Shown: piece after piece, positions 24,946-33,564 of the stretch
How the letters are laid out: each line of letters starts with the position of its first letter
How positions within the stretch are numbered: the stretch's first letter is position 1
Assembly (NCBI RefSeq): GCF_900096585.1
Contig: NZ_FMYH01000006.1
Location: 62,001-126,000, forward strand
Direction of reading: 5' to 3'
Origin: Sanguibacter gelidistatuariae
Lineage (GTDB): Bacteria; Actinomycetota; Actinomycetes; Actinomycetales; Cellulomonadaceae
DNA length: 64,000 bases
The notes under the pieces: model-generated
What the model saw: only the letters and a program-made list of their open reading frames with translations
What the model was told of the DNA's origin: nothing
The model's database searches: none
Position numbers and translations under genes: made by a program

Positions 24946-25394
24946 CGTGATCGGTACCGATCAAGGGATGAGGTCGCCGACGCAGTCATCGTCCGGCTGC
25001 CGGGCAGTCCGGGGACCGCCAGGTCACTCAGGGGGACGGTGCAGGAGACCGTGACCGTGACAGTCGCGGCCTCTCCCAGCGCGGCGGCGAAGCCTGCGGC
25101 GTCGACATCGACAGCGCTCGATGCGCAGACCACGCCTTGGGCAGCGAGGTCAGCCGCAGCCGTACTCGTCGCCGCTGCGACCGCTGCAGCAGGGTCCCGG
25201 GCCAAGGTCGCTTCGCGTGCAGCTGAGGCGGCTGCATGCTCGACCGTCCCGGCCGCCAGGTCCACCCGCCCGGCCATGACGATCAATCCCAGCAGGAGGA
25301 GCAGCGCTGGGGTGATGATGGCCAGCTCAAGGGTTGCACTCCCCCGCTCACCATCTACACGCACCGCCGTGATGCGATCTCTGAGACAGCTCAT
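24942..25394 (-). CDS. TadE-like minor pilin (150 residues)
   Basis: The N-terminus contains GERGSATLELAIITPALLLL, the classical TadE motif G-S-x-x-(L/V)-E just inside the single membrane helix, followed by VEHAAASAAREATLARDPAA, the helix typical of TadE-like proteins. Two cysteines (in VVCAS and VSCTVP) could form a disulfide in the outer domain. TadE and TadF proteins are minor pilins needed for Flp pilus assembly. Overlaps of 4 bases with both neighbours indicate coupled translation. Confidence 0.85.
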   Translation of the reverse strand: MSCLRDRITAVRVDGERGSATLELAIITPALLLLLGLIVMAGRVDLAAGTVEHAAASAAREATLARDPAAAVAAATSTAAADLAAQGVVCASSAVDVDAAGFAAALGEAATVTVTVSCTVPLSDLAVPGLPGSRTMTASATSSLDRYRSR

Positions 25395-25810
25395 GGCACA
25401 CCCACAGTGAACCGCTCGACGGGCCCCTCAGCATGCTGGGAGACCGCGAGTCCGGCGACGCCGGGCAGCACGGACAGGGCGCGTCCGGTGACTTCGATCC
25501 GCACACGCGTGGCCGTGGATCCGTCGAGCACCTGGGCTTCGAGCAGCGTGTCCGACCCGTGGGCGGCGATGAATGCCGTCGCACGGTCCACCCCGGCCCC
25601 GGGTGTCGCCTGGTAGAGGCGGGCGGCGCTGACGCCTTCTTGGGCGGCGGCGAGGGCGAGTCCGCGGGCGTGAAACCAGAGGCCGAACTGCACGAGCGCG
25701 AACACCAGGAGAAGCCGGACCGGGAACAAGATGGTCAGTTCCAGGCTCGTCGACCCGCGCTCGGACCCGCCGTGGACGAGGTCCCGGCGGATGCGCTTCA
25801 CCCAGGTCAT
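25391..25810 (-). CDS. TadE-like minor pilin (139 residues)
   Basis: The motif SERGSTSLELTILFPVRLLL near residues 16-36 is a TadE signature with the conserved Glu at the membrane entry. It is followed by FGLWFHARGLALAAAQEGVS, the family helix, and a small outer domain. It is the first of three consecutive TadE/TadG genes and starts 18 bases after the pilin gene. Its end overlaps the next gene by 4 bases. Confidence 0.85.
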   Translation of the reverse strand: MTWVKRIRRDLVHGGSERGSTSLELTILFPVRLLLVFALVQFGLWFHARGLALAAAQEGVSAARLYQATPGAGVDRATAFIAAHGSDTLLEAQVLDGSTATRVRIEVTGRALSVLPGVAGLAVSQHAEGPVERFTVGVP

Positions 25811-25828
25811 GGCAGTCCCTGCGCTCGG

Positions 25829-26038
25829 TTAGTTGATCTGGTCGACGCGGCGTTGGACGGCTGCGGTGATCGCGACCACGAAGAGCGTGGCGACGGCGAT
25901 GAGGCCGAGGGTGATCATGACGACCTCGAGGGTCGTGGCCCCGGCTTCGCCATCGCCGGCGTGGATGCGCCGGTTGATGGTCGAGCGGGTTGCGGTCATG
26001 TACGCGCTGACCAGGGTGAGTGCTGCGTAGAGGTTCAT
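25829..26038 (-). CDS. Flp-type major pilin precursor
   Basis: The 69-residue protein has the prepilin motif GEAGATTLE with cleavage expected after Gly33, Ala34 becoming +1 and Glu38 the +5 residue, followed by the hydrophobic helix VVMITLGLIAVATLFVVAIT. This is the build of Flp pilins, small proteins polymerised by the Tad machine. The GGAAGGAG ribosome-binding site is the strongest in the pilus locus, in agreement with high production. It lies 38 bases after tadC. No prepilin peptidase (TadV) is found in the window, so that enzyme must come from elsewhere. Confidence 0.85.
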   Translation of the reverse strand: MNLYAALTLVSAYMTATRSTINRRIHAGDGEAGATTLEVVMITLGLIAVATLFVVAITAAVQRRVDQIN

Positions 26039-26076
26039 TGTCTTCTCCTTCCGAGGTGTTCACGGTGACGTGCGGG

Positions 26077-26991
26077 TTATCCGACGAGGATGCGGATGAA
26101 GGCGGGGTAGCCCACCAGGGCCATGAACGCCACCCCGAGCAGGGCCACGGGCACGACCATGTGCTCCGAAGCGGCGTTGGCTTTCGCGGTCGCGCTGGTC
26201 AGCAGCTGTGTGCGCAGGGACGCCGCTCGGGCGCGCAGGGTCGCGTAGACGGCGGCGCCGTCGGCCCCAGACAGGTGCATGATGTCGGCCAGGTCCCCCA
26301 GCTCGGGCACCCCCATGACGTCGGAGAGTTCGCTGAGCCCATACCAGGCCGGCACGCGGGACAGCTCCGCGCGCAGCAGTGCCTCCCGGATCCGGGTGAA
26401 CGAGCGCGAGTCGCCGATGCTGGCCGCGCGGTCCAGTGCCTCGGTCGTGCCCGCGTCGGCCGCCCGCTCCAACGCAACCAGTTCCAGGTACACGCACGCG
26501 GCGCGGCGCATGTCCTCGCGTTCCTCATGTGCCCGACGTCGCACGTCCAGTTCCGGGACGAAGAACAGTGCCGCTCCCAGCGCCAGGGCAACGACCGTGG
26601 GAACGGCCAGAGGAACGTGCACGCCGGTGGCGGCCAGCAGGAGGGCGAAGACAGTGGGGAAGGCGACACCGAGGGCGGCGTAGCCGATCTTGCGCAGAGC
26701 GAGGTCTTCCGGGGTCCAGCCCACGACCCTCAGGTCAGCGGCGAACCGGCGTAGCCCCAAGGCCTCGGCCACCCGGGGTAGGTAGCGGTCCTGGATCGCA
26801 CCCACCCGGGCGGGCACGACGAACCGTCCTTTCGAGGCGGCTCGGGGTGCGTAGAAGGTGTCCTGGGGGCCGGCGTCCAGGCGGCTCAAGGCGGCGCGCA
26901 GGCTGGGGCGATTGGGCACCAATGCCGCCGCGATCGTCGCGACACCGAGCCCGACCATCGCCCCCGCTACGAGGACCATCCATCCGTTCAT
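26077..26991 (-). CDS. tadC: Tad pilus inner-membrane platform protein TadC
   Basis: The 304-residue protein has the GspF/TadC layout: an N-terminal membrane segment, two helices near residues 105-150 (YAALGVAFPTVFALLLAATG, PLAVPTVVALALGAALFFVP), a cytoplasmic helical domain (MRRAACVYLELVALERAADA, SRVPAWYGLSELSDVMGVPE) and a C-terminal helix (MVVPVALLGVAFMALVGYPA). With TadB it forms the platform that the TadA ATPase drives. ATG 26991 overlaps the tadB stop by 4 bases. Confidence 0.85.
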   Translation of the reverse strand: MNGWMVLVAGAMVGLGVATIAAALVPNRPSLRAALSRLDAGPQDTFYAPRAASKGRFVVPARVGAIQDRYLPRVAEALGLRRFAADLRVVGWTPEDLALRKIGYAALGVAFPTVFALLLAATGVHVPLAVPTVVALALGAALFFVPELDVRRRAHEEREDMRRAACVYLELVALERAADAGTTEALDRAASIGDSRSFTRIREALLRAELSRVPAWYGLSELSDVMGVPELGDLADIMHLSGADGAAVYATLRARAASLRTQLLTSATAKANAASEHMVVPVALLGVAFMALVGYPAFIRILVG

Positions 26992-27896
26992 CGCCCGCCC
27001 ACCTCCCCTGCGACGTGCACTGCGGCGGGTTGGCGTGCGATGAACCTCGGGGCCGGTGGTGAGACCGTCAGCGCCCTCATCCACGCCAAGCACCCGATGA
27101 ACGCCACGGTGATCAGTGCCAGCACGAGTTGCCCCAGCGGGTCGCCGTAGGGCTGCAGGTAGGTCCCGTTGAGAGCGCCCACTCCCACGACGGCGAAGGT
27201 GATGATCGTGATGGCTTTGGCCGTCGCCCGCGGTTTGGCTCGTTCGGCCTCGATCTTGCGGCGCACGCTCACGTCCTCCGCGACCGCGTCGGCCACCGCG
27301 ACCAGGATCCGGGCGATCCCGGGGCCGCGCCGGCGAGAGTTGAGGATCAGCGCGCTGACGATAAGGTCCCCCGACGCATCGTCCAAGTCGTCGGCGAAGG
27401 CCCGCAGCGCGTCCTCAGTCGACCAGCGGGCCGCGAACCGCGCCGCCAACGCCCCGACCTCGTTGGCGATCGGGGGTGGGCAGATGCGCAGCGTCGAGGT
27501 GATGGCCTGCTCGAGGCCGATCCCGGCGATGAGGATGTCCGACAGGCGCCGGGTCCACTCCTCCAACGCCTCCACCCTCCCGATCACCCGGCTCTGCGCC
27601 TTCGCCGTGCCCAACAGCACCGGCATTCCCAGCACCGACGCGGTAGCGATGAGTCCGACGACCGGCCACCCGGTCACCAACCAACCCGCCACTCCCGCGC
27701 CGGCGGCGATGTACCAGCGCCACCGCCGCGCATCACCGCGACTCCCGCCGCTACGGCGCGCTCCGGGTCGCAGCGACCCGGCGGCGTGCCGGTGCCACGA
27801 CGCCCGCGGCGCCGTCGTCGTGCGCACACCGGTGAGTGCGATGACGAGTCCGCCCACGATGAGCGCCCCGGCGAGTGCTGCGATCAGCTGGCTCAT
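26988..27896 (-). CDS. tadB: Tad pilus inner-membrane platform protein TadB
   Basis: The 302-residue protein has two N-terminal membrane segments (LIAALAGALIVGGLVIAL and GVAGWLVTGWPVVGLIATAS), the T2SSF core domain (RVEALEEWTRRLSDILIAGI, LIVSALILNSRRRGPGIARI, ERAKPRATAKAITIITFAVV) and a C-terminal pair of helices. This order is typical of TadB. It overlaps tadA before it and tadC after it by 4 bases each, so the three proteins are made as one coupled unit. Confidence 0.87.
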   Translation of the reverse strand: MSQLIAALAGALIVGGLVIALTGVRTTTAPRASWHRHAAGSLRPGARRSGGSRGDARRWRWYIAAGAGVAGWLVTGWPVVGLIATASVLGMPVLLGTAKAQSRVIGRVEALEEWTRRLSDILIAGIGLEQAITSTLRICPPPIANEVGALAARFAARWSTEDALRAFADDLDDASGDLIVSALILNSRRRGPGIARILVAVADAVAEDVSVRRKIEAERAKPRATAKAITIITFAVVGVGALNGTYLQPYGDPLGQLVLALITVAFIGCLAWMRALTVSPPAPRFIARQPAAVHVAGEVGGR

Positions 27897-29350
27897 CTCC
27901 GGTCCCCGTGGTCGAGGGGCCGGGCCCAGGTTCCGGCTTTGTGGTCGAGGAAGGCCGGGTCGAACCCGGCGTCGGTGTAGTCCTCCAGGAACGCCGGGTG
28001 GTGCAGGGGCACCGCGCGACCGTCCGCGCCGGGCCCGAACACGGTGGTCGTCACCGGTCGTGATCCTTCACCGAGGCCGTTGATCTCCAGGACGTGGGAG
28101 ACGAACCGGTGCTTGGGCCCGCCCGTGGCCAACCGGTCCACCATCGTCAGGTGCACCACCAGATCCACGGACCCGGCGACCAGTCGGTAGGCGAAGGCGT
28201 CGGTCATGGAGTTCCCCGATGCCAGGCACAAAGTGACTGCCCGGTCGATCGCGTGGTGGGCGGTGCGTGCGTGCAGGGTGCACATCGACCCGTCACCGGT
28301 GCTCATCGCGTCGAGCATCGGCAAGATCTCCTCCCCGCGCACCTCCCCCACGATGATTCGCCGCAAGTTCATCCGCAGCGCGTCATTCACCAGGTCCCGC
28401 AGCGTCACCTCACCGGCCCGGTCCCCGTGCGCGTCCTTCTCACTCGACCCCTCCCGGGCTTCCATCGGCACCACGCGGGGGTGGCGTTCGGGGAGGGAGT
28501 GCAGGTGCAGCTCGTACTCCTTTTCGATGGTCGCGAAGCGTTCCATTGGATCGAACTCGCTCGCCAGCGCCCGCACCAACGTCGTCTTGCCCACGTTCTG
28601 CAAGCCCGTGACCACGATGTTCTTCCCCGCCCGCAACCCCGCACCCAAGAACGCCGCCAGCGCCGTGTCGAGTGTTCCCAGGCGCACCATGTCGGCGAGG
28701 TTCACGTCCCGCACCCGGTGACGGCGGATGACGACGTAGGGTCGCGGCGTCGTCCACGCCATCGCCGCAAGGCGAGACCCGTCATCGAGGCGCAGGTGGA
28801 GGCGGGGGTTGGCGGAGGAGAAGGTGCGTTCAGCGGACCCGGTGCGCGCTGCCAAGAGCTGGAGTTGTTCGATGAGCTCGGCATCGGACTCGGCCACCGC
28901 GGGGCCGCGTTCGTCGCGGCCGTCCGCGTAGGAGATCCACACCTGGTCGCATCCATCAACTTCGATGTTCTCCACGTCCGGGTCATCGATGAGCGGCTGC
29001 AGCCGGCCCATCCCGAACAGCGCCGCCATCACCGACTGGGCGATCGCCATCTCCTGCTCCACCGGCCACGGGCGCTGCCCGGCGCGCACCAGAGCCCGCG
29101 CCCGGCGTGAGAGGTCCTCGGCGAGCAACGCCCGGCACAACTCGCGTCGCGCACTTGGGTCGGCCACCGGGTCCTGCTGGAGGCGCTCCGCCAGCTGCTC
29201 GGAGACTGCCCGGCGCACCTCGCGCACAAGCCCATGGTCTGCGGCAACGGCGTCATACCGGTTGAGCCCTGGTGGGATCAACGCGCCCAGGCCCGCCGGG
29301 TCCGCGCTTCCGGGGACTGCGGGGTGCTCGGCGCGTAGGTCGATGGTCAT
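27893..29350 (-). CDS. tadA: Tad pilus assembly ATPase TadA/CpaF
   Basis: The 485-residue ATPase powers Flp pilus growth. The N-terminal domain includes PLIDDPDVENIEVDGCDQVW, typical of CpaF. The P-loop is GLQNVGKTTL, the Asp box is ATIEKEYELHL, the Walker B-like strand is MNLRRIIVGEVRGEEILPML and the His box is GSMCTLHARTAHHAIDR. Length and motif order agree with full-length CpaF-type secretion ATPases. Start ATG 29350 overlaps the TadZ-like stop by 4 bases. The protein is cytoplasmic and should bind TadB/TadC. Confidence 0.93.
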   Translation of the reverse strand: MTIDLRAEHPAVPGSADPAGLGALIPPGLNRYDAVAADHGLVREVRRAVSEQLAERLQQDPVADPSARRELCRALLAEDLSRRARALVRAGQRPWPVEQEMAIAQSVMAALFGMGRLQPLIDDPDVENIEVDGCDQVWISYADGRDERGPAVAESDAELIEQLQLLAARTGSAERTFSSANPRLHLRLDDGSRLAAMAWTTPRPYVVIRRHRVRDVNLADMVRLGTLDTALAAFLGAGLRAGKNIVVTGLQNVGKTTLVRALASEFDPMERFATIEKEYELHLHSLPERHPRVVPMEAREGSSEKDAHGDRAGEVTLRDLVNDALRMNLRRIIVGEVRGEEILPMLDAMSTGDGSMCTLHARTAHHAIDRAVTLCLASGNSMTDAFAYRLVAGSVDLVVHLTMVDRLATGGPKHRFVSHVLEINGLGEGSRPVTTTVFGPGADGRAVPLHHPAFLEDYTDAGFDPAFLDHKAGTWARPLDHGDRR

Positions 29351-30123
29351 GATCGCGTCCCCTCGGGCAGACGAGTACTCACCAGGCGGCTGCGGATCCC
29401 GCCGGCTGCGGCTGCGGCGGACCGCATGAGCGAGGACCGGGCAAACCGCCAACCGGTGACCCCACCGCCGGAGAGAATGCTCGCCGCACCTCGGTCAGTG
29501 GCAAGCACCAACAGGTCATCCACCTCGAGGGCACGGGCCACCTCATCCGCACCGTAGGGCGCCCGGTCCCCGACCAGCAGTGCCGTGGTCCGCCGTACCA
29601 GTCCACGCGACTCCCGGAGCGCCGCAAGTGCTGCCCTTGCGGCGACGACCCCGGTGAGGGTGGGGCGCAGCACAAGCACGACGACGTCGGCGCCGTCGAG
29701 CACCGGGGACGGTTCGTAGCGGTGACCCAGGCGCCCGGCGTCGGTGAAGACGTCAACTCCGGCCGGGTCGAGGTCGTGGGCCGCCGAGACGAGCCGCGGC
29801 CACAGGCCACCAAGGGACGATCCCTGGGTTGGGTTGCTGATCCCCGCGAGCAGGAGACGGGTGCCGTTGGGGTCCAGTGCTAGCGCCTCACCGAGCAGGT
29901 CATCGCCGGTCAGTGGGCCGCGTCGGGCGGCGAGGGTGAGCACTCCCCCTCCTGCTGGGATGGCGGCCTGCAGGTATCCGGGCAGGATCCCCGACCCGGC
30001 GGGGTCGGCGTCGATCACGAGGGAGCTGCGCCCACCTTCAAGAGGCCACGCCCAGGCCAGCGCGAGCGCGGCGGTGGTGACCCCTGGTGCGCCGTTCGCC
30101 GAGCACAAGGCGATGAGCGTCAT
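29347..30123 (-). CDS. TadZ/CpaE-like ParA-fold protein with altered P-loop
   Basis: The 258-residue protein has the MinD/ParA fold: strand MTLIALCSANGAPGVTTAAL, switch region SSLVIDADPAGSGILPGYLQ, and VVVLVLRPTLTGVVAARAAL later. In CpaE/TadZ proteins this fold places the pilus at the pole. The usual lysines of the deviant Walker motif (KGGxGKT) are absent: the sequence reads SANGAPGVTT, so ATP hydrolysis may be weak or lost. It stands between CpaB- and TadA-type genes with 4-base overlaps on both sides. The short length indicates that the N-terminal receiver domain of many CpaE proteins is missing. Confidence 0.75.
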   Translation of the reverse strand: MTLIALCSANGAPGVTTAALALAWAWPLEGGRSSLVIDADPAGSGILPGYLQAAIPAGGGVLTLAARRGPLTGDDLLGEALALDPNGTRLLLAGISNPTQGSSLGGLWPRLVSAAHDLDPAGVDVFTDAGRLGHRYEPSPVLDGADVVVLVLRPTLTGVVAARAALAALRESRGLVRRTTALLVGDRAPYGADEVARALEVDDLLVLATDRGAASILSGGGVTGWRFARSSLMRSAAAAAGGIRSRLVSTRLPEGTRS

Positions 30124-30809
30124 GACTGGCCTCCCGCCGGTTGGAGGACCACGGCGATATCGCCGCTTGCCGACAGCGCCGCGAGCGCTGGGCCGGCGTC
30201 CGCGTCGACGACGACGTCGATCACGCTCACCCCGTTCAGGTCGGCCGCCCCCACCCGCACGACAGTGACCTGCGTCGCCGCAGTGGCGGTCGCGGCTGTG
30301 TCCTGGCCTGGTTGTGGTGTGGCGACCACGAGCAGGGTGTCCCCAGCGTGGAGGCCGCCGACTGGGAGGCGGTTCGCTGCGAGCGCGAGTGGGACGAGGA
30401 CCTGGCCCTCGCCGGGCGGCATCTGCGCAGCGAGGTGCGCGGGGTTCAGGAGCGTGCCGGCGAGGAGGTTGGTCGTTGCGACCAGGCCCACCAGGCCCCC
30501 GGCATCCGCTGCAGGGACCGTGGTGACGGTGGGGTCGACTGCAACGTCGGTGACGGACAGGTCCGTCTGGGTGATCACTTCGCCGTAGGCGACGTCGTGG
30601 GCGAGGACGATGACGCTGGTCCGGTCGCTGGCGCCGGTGACGAGCCAGGCCGCGACCAGGGCACCCAACGCCGTCAGTGCGATGCCCAAGGCCAGGAGGC
30701 CAGGGCGGCGCCGGCCCTGCGGGACTGCGAGCGCCGGCGCGGACAAGGTGCCCGGCCGCGCTTTGGCTGTCGTCGGCGCCTGGCCAGAGGTCCGTCGGGT
30801 TGTGGTCAT
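30120..30809 (-). CDS. CpaB/RcpC-like SAF-domain protein
   Basis: The 229-residue protein has one N-terminal membrane segment (PGLLALGIALTALGALVAAW) and an SAF domain (about residues 65-125: VIVLAHDVAYGEVITQTDLS, LLAGTLLNPAHLAAQM), which is the hallmark of CpaB/RcpC and binds wall glycans in the Flp pilus channel. A C-terminal strand-rich part follows (TLLVVATPQPGQ, VSVIDVVVDADAG). AAAGGAG lies at good distance before ATG 30809. The end overlaps the TadZ-like gene by 4 bases. Confidence 0.8.
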   Translation of the reverse strand: MTTTRRTSGQAPTTAKARPGTLSAPALAVPQGRRRPGLLALGIALTALGALVAAWLVTGASDRTSVIVLAHDVAYGEVITQTDLSVTDVAVDPTVTTVPAADAGGLVGLVATTNLLAGTLLNPAHLAAQMPPGEGQVLVPLALAANRLPVGGLHAGDTLLVVATPQPGQDTAATATAATQVTVVRVGAADLNGVSVIDVVVDADAGPALAALSASGDIAVVLQPAGGQS

Positions 30810-30839
30810 CGCGTTCTCCTTTCGGATACTGCGGATGCA

Positions 30840-31769
30840 TTACTGGTTGAGGACTTGCAGCTCGCCGATCTGCAGCTGCGTCGTCGAATCCCGGGTCGTC
30901 GTCAACGACCCGGACTGCCCACCCCCGACCCAGGTGATGTCCCAGGTGGTCGTGGCGGTGACGGTGTAGGCGTCGCCTGGTTGCCCGGCGGAGGACCGCG
31001 GGTAGACGTACCCACAGTCGGGAGAGTCAGTGAACGCGCCACCGCCGTAGGGGGTGCCGGGGCCGCGGCAGGTGACGGTGTGACCGTCACCCATGTCCCA
31101 GACGATCTTGGAGGCGCTGGCGGTCGCGGTCACCGACACCCCGGTCACCGACGCGGTCGCAGTCACCGGCCCCCAGGTCGCCGTCGTCGCGTCGGTCCAC
31201 ATCCAGACCGGGATCCCCACGAGCCCGAGCCTGTCGGTCGGCGGCGCCATCGCGATGTCGGGGCCGAGCAGCGTCATCTGCGCGATCGCCTGCAGAGCCA
31301 CCTGTGCCGGGGTCGCGGTGATTGCCGGCGCGGCTACGGCGTCGTCGAGCACTGCCCATCCGTAGTTGGACGATCCTCCACCGGCCAGCATGCACTCGCG
31401 CTGGTAGACACTCCGGCCTTCCGGACTGTCTCCACTCCAGATTGGGTGGCTCGCATTCGGTGGTGGGTCGAGTCGCAGGTAGTAGCAGCCGTCGGCGTTG
31501 TTGAACGATCCCCACAGGTCGCTCGAGCACGGCATCGAGCGAGTGGAGTTCGGCACCACACACCCAGTACCAGTGGAGCCAGATGCCGATGGTGTCGGCG
31601 TCCCTGGAGTGTCTGGCCGGCCCGGTGCGCCGGGCTGATCGGCGGTCACGTAGCAGGTGTAGTCAGACGGGGGACAATCCACACCTTCGATGACCTGCGC
31701 CGAACTCGGACCAGCGCCGTACACCAGTGCGATCGCCAGCAGTGCCGTGACGCTCATTCGCCTCAGCAT
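30840..31769 (-). CDS. Secreted protein with PKD-like end, Tad-locus associated
   Basis: The 309-residue protein has a clear signal peptide (MLRRMSVTALLAIALVYGAG then PSSAQ), a Cys-rich and Pro/Thr-rich N-terminal part (DCPPSDYTCYV, TPGTPTPSASGSTGTGC) and an all-beta C-terminal part with IVWDMGDGHTVTC and TATTTWDITWVGGG, which resembles a PKD/immunoglobulin-like repeat. Genes like this often stand in actinobacterial Tad loci; a pilus-associated surface role is inference. The start ATG 31769 lies inside the end of the upstream lipoprotein gene (7-base overlap). The 5' end of this gene was also copied in the tandem duplication, leaving a fossil at about 32715-32764. Confidence 0.7.
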   Translation of the reverse strand: MLRRMSVTALLAIALVYGAGPSSAQVIEGVDCPPSDYTCYVTADQPGAPGRPDTPGTPTPSASGSTGTGCVVPNSTRSMPCSSDLWGSFNNADGCYYLRLDPPPNASHPIWSGDSPEGRSVYQRECMLAGGGSSNYGWAVLDDAVAAPAITATPAQVALQAIAQMTLLGPDIAMAPPTDRLGLVGIPVWMWTDATTATWGPVTATASVTGVSVTATASASKIVWDMGDGHTVTCRGPGTPYGGGAFTDSPDCGYVYPRSSAGQPGDAYTVTATTTWDITWVGGGQSGSLTTTRDSTTQLQIGELQVLNQ

Positions 31770-32392
31770 GATGACTCCCGGTACACGGTCGTATCGCCGA
31801 TCACCCATCGGCCGTCGTGGACGAACGCCGTGGAGATGGACACCATGCGCGTCGGCTGATCTGGCGCTGCTGCAGATCCTCCGGTGGCGGCGTAGACCGG
31901 TTGCCAGTTGGTGACATCGACGCAGTCGCGGATGGTTGCCGACCCGTTGGCCACGAAGGAAACGTCGGACACCTCCGGAGAGATCACCGGTGTACCGGAG
32001 AAGACGATCCCGTTGAACGCGTAGCGATCCGCTGCGTCACGGACTCCGCCGAGGGCCTTGTCCTGAGAGTTGTAGCTCAACTCCGGAGGCTCATTCGTGG
32101 GATCCGTCATGTATCGGACGCGGGCGTCCCACCATGCTTGATACGTCACGAGGATGTCCGCGGTAGCCTGCTCGATCACGGGGTCCACGCTCGGAGTCGG
32201 CTCCACGGGTGGAGCGGTAGTCGCCGGAGGCGAGGTGGCCGGTTCCGACGTCGCCGTTGCTGACGGTGAGTTCGACGCCGTCGCGGTCGGTGTGGGCGAC
32301 GCCGCGCCGCCCCCGCACGCAGCGAGCATCAACGCCAAGGTCGCCGCGAGCGCGGCGACCTTGAACCTTGCGCACTTCCGTTCGTGTCTCAT
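31763..32392 (-). CDS. Tad-locus lipoprotein, copy 1
   Basis: The 209-residue protein has a lipoprotein signal peptide with lipobox LAAC (Cys26) after FKVAALAATLALML, a Thr/Ser/Pro-rich tether of about 45 residues, and a compact C-terminal domain (QATADILVTYQAWWDARVRY, VANGSATIRDCVDVTNWQPV, HDGRWVIGDTTVYRESSC). The domain has the helix-plus-strands layout of NTF2/SnoaL-like folds; this is only a suggestion. The final residue is Cys and pairs perhaps with the Cys in RDCVD. GGGAG lies seven bases before ATG 32392. A nearly identical gene follows upstream. Confidence 0.82.
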   Translation of the reverse strand: MRHERKCARFKVAALAATLALMLAACGGGAASPTPTATASNSPSATATSEPATSPPATTAPPVEPTPSVDPVIEQATADILVTYQAWWDARVRYMTDPTNEPPELSYNSQDKALGGVRDAADRYAFNGIVFSGTPVISPEVSDVSFVANGSATIRDCVDVTNWQPVYAATGGSAAAPDQPTRMVSISTAFVHDGRWVIGDTTVYRESSC

Positions 32393-32545
32393 GGGCGATC
32401 TCCCGCTCCCATCCGGATCGACGTTGACCCAGCGGTACCCCACGGGTTCGACCGCTGAACTCATTGCACACCTCATGCGAGGTTTGCGAAACCGGAGAGG
32501 TTCCTCCCCGAGCCACCCGCGCGGCGCACCATGGTCTGGACTGTT

Positions 32546-32561
32546 CATACCTCCAGGTATG
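32546..32561. promoter_or_regulatory. Palindromic operator candidate upstream of lipoprotein copy 1
   Basis: CATACCTCCAGGTATG is a perfect 7-bp inverted repeat around two central bases, about 154 bases upstream of the start codon at 32392. The 372-base stretch 32393-32764 holds this palindrome and fossil pieces of the neighbouring genes, but no complete gene. Binding by a dimeric regulator is inference. Confidence 0.45.
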
Positions 32562-32697
32562 CCAGGCCCCGCGGGACACCGGGCGGCCCCAGAGCGGATC
32601 TGTGGATGACACCGTCCGCATGAACTTGGTGGATGGTGATCACATCCACCCGCAGTTCGTCCTCCGCGACGAGTCTCCCCCACCCGGCCCGGCCCGG

Positions 32698-32764
32698 GAC
32701 CTCGGCGCCTCACGGGGCAGTCGGTGCCAACGCGATCGCCAACAGTGCGTGACGCTCGTCCGCG
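32698..32764 (-). pseudogene. Junction fossil of the tandem duplication
   Basis: The minus strand holds, back to back, a damaged copy of the first 16 codons or so of the secreted-protein gene (32764 down to about 32715) and the last codons of the upstream regulator gene (about 32712-32698, GAGGCGCCGAGGTC as at 33711-33698). This is what a tandem duplication leaves at its junction. The remnants have frameshifts and substitutions and cannot be translated as the parent proteins. Confidence 0.7.
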
Positions 32765-33394
32765 TCAGCACGACGTCTCCCGATACACGGCCGTATCGCC
32801 GATCACCCATCGGCCGGCATAGATGAACGCGGTAGAGATGGACACCACACGCATCAGTTGATTGGGCGCCAGTGCGGAATCCCCCGTGGCAACATAGACC
32901 GGCAGCCAGTTAGTCACGTCGACGCAGTCGCGGATGGTTGCCGAACCGCTCGCCTCGAAGGAGACGTCGGACACCACCGGAAAGATCACCGGCGCTCCGG
33001 TGGTGATGATCCCGTTGTACACATACAGGTCTGCCGCTTCGCGGAGTCCGACGAGGGCATCGTCCTGAGAGTGGTAGCTCAACTCTGGGGGCTCGTTCAT
33101 GGGATCCGCCATGAACTGGATCCGCGCGTCCCACCACGCCCTGTACACCTCAAGGATGTCCGCGGTGGCCTGCTCGATCGTCGGGTCGCTGCTCGGGGTC
33201 GGCTCCACCGGCGGTTCGGTGGTCGCCGGAAGTGGGGTGGCTGGTTCCGTCGTCGCCGTTGCGGACGGTGAGCTCGACGTCGTCGCGGTCGGTGTGGGCG
33301 ACGCCGCGCCTCCCCCGCACGCGGTGAGCATCAACGCCAAGGTAGCCGCGAACGCGACGACCTCGAACCGTGCGCACTTCTGTCCGTCTCTCAC
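32765..33394 (-). CDS. Tad-locus lipoprotein, copy 2
   Basis: The protein has 209 residues, as in copy 1, and can be aligned along its whole length. The lipobox is LTAC (Cys26); the tether is again Thr/Ser/Pro-rich with the shared TEPPVEPTPSS; the C-terminal domain differs mainly in surface positions (YRAWWDARIQFMADPMNEPP, GSATIRDCVDVTNWLPVYVA, AGRWVIGDTAVYRETSC). The start is GTG 33394, which corresponds in position to ATG in copy 1. Function unknown; a surface or pilus-accessory role is inferred from position. Confidence 0.82.
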   Translation of the reverse strand: MRDGQKCARFEVVAFAATLALMLTACGGGAASPTPTATTSSSPSATATTEPATPLPATTEPPVEPTPSSDPTIEQATADILEVYRAWWDARIQFMADPMNEPPELSYHSQDDALVGLREAADLYVYNGIITTGAPVIFPVVSDVSFEASGSATIRDCVDVTNWLPVYVATGDSALAPNQLMRVVSISTAFIYAGRWVIGDTAVYRETSC

Positions 33395-33547
33395 AAGCGA
33401 CCACCCGCTCCCATCCGGATCGACGCTGACCCAGCGGTAGCTCCTGGCCATGACCGCTGAGTCCAGTGCACAGCTCGTGCGCGGATTGCGATACCAGGCA
33501 GGTTCATCCTCGAGGTGCCCACAAGGCGCGCGGTGCTCTGGACTGTT

Positions 33548-33564
33548 CATGCCTTCCAGGTATG
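33548..33564. promoter_or_regulatory. Diverged copy of the palindromic operator candidate
   Basis: CATGCCTTCCAGGTATG lies at the same distance (about 154 bases) before lipoprotein copy 2 as the perfect palindrome before copy 1. One arm has a substitution and the centre has an extra base, so symmetry is reduced. Confidence 0.35.
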
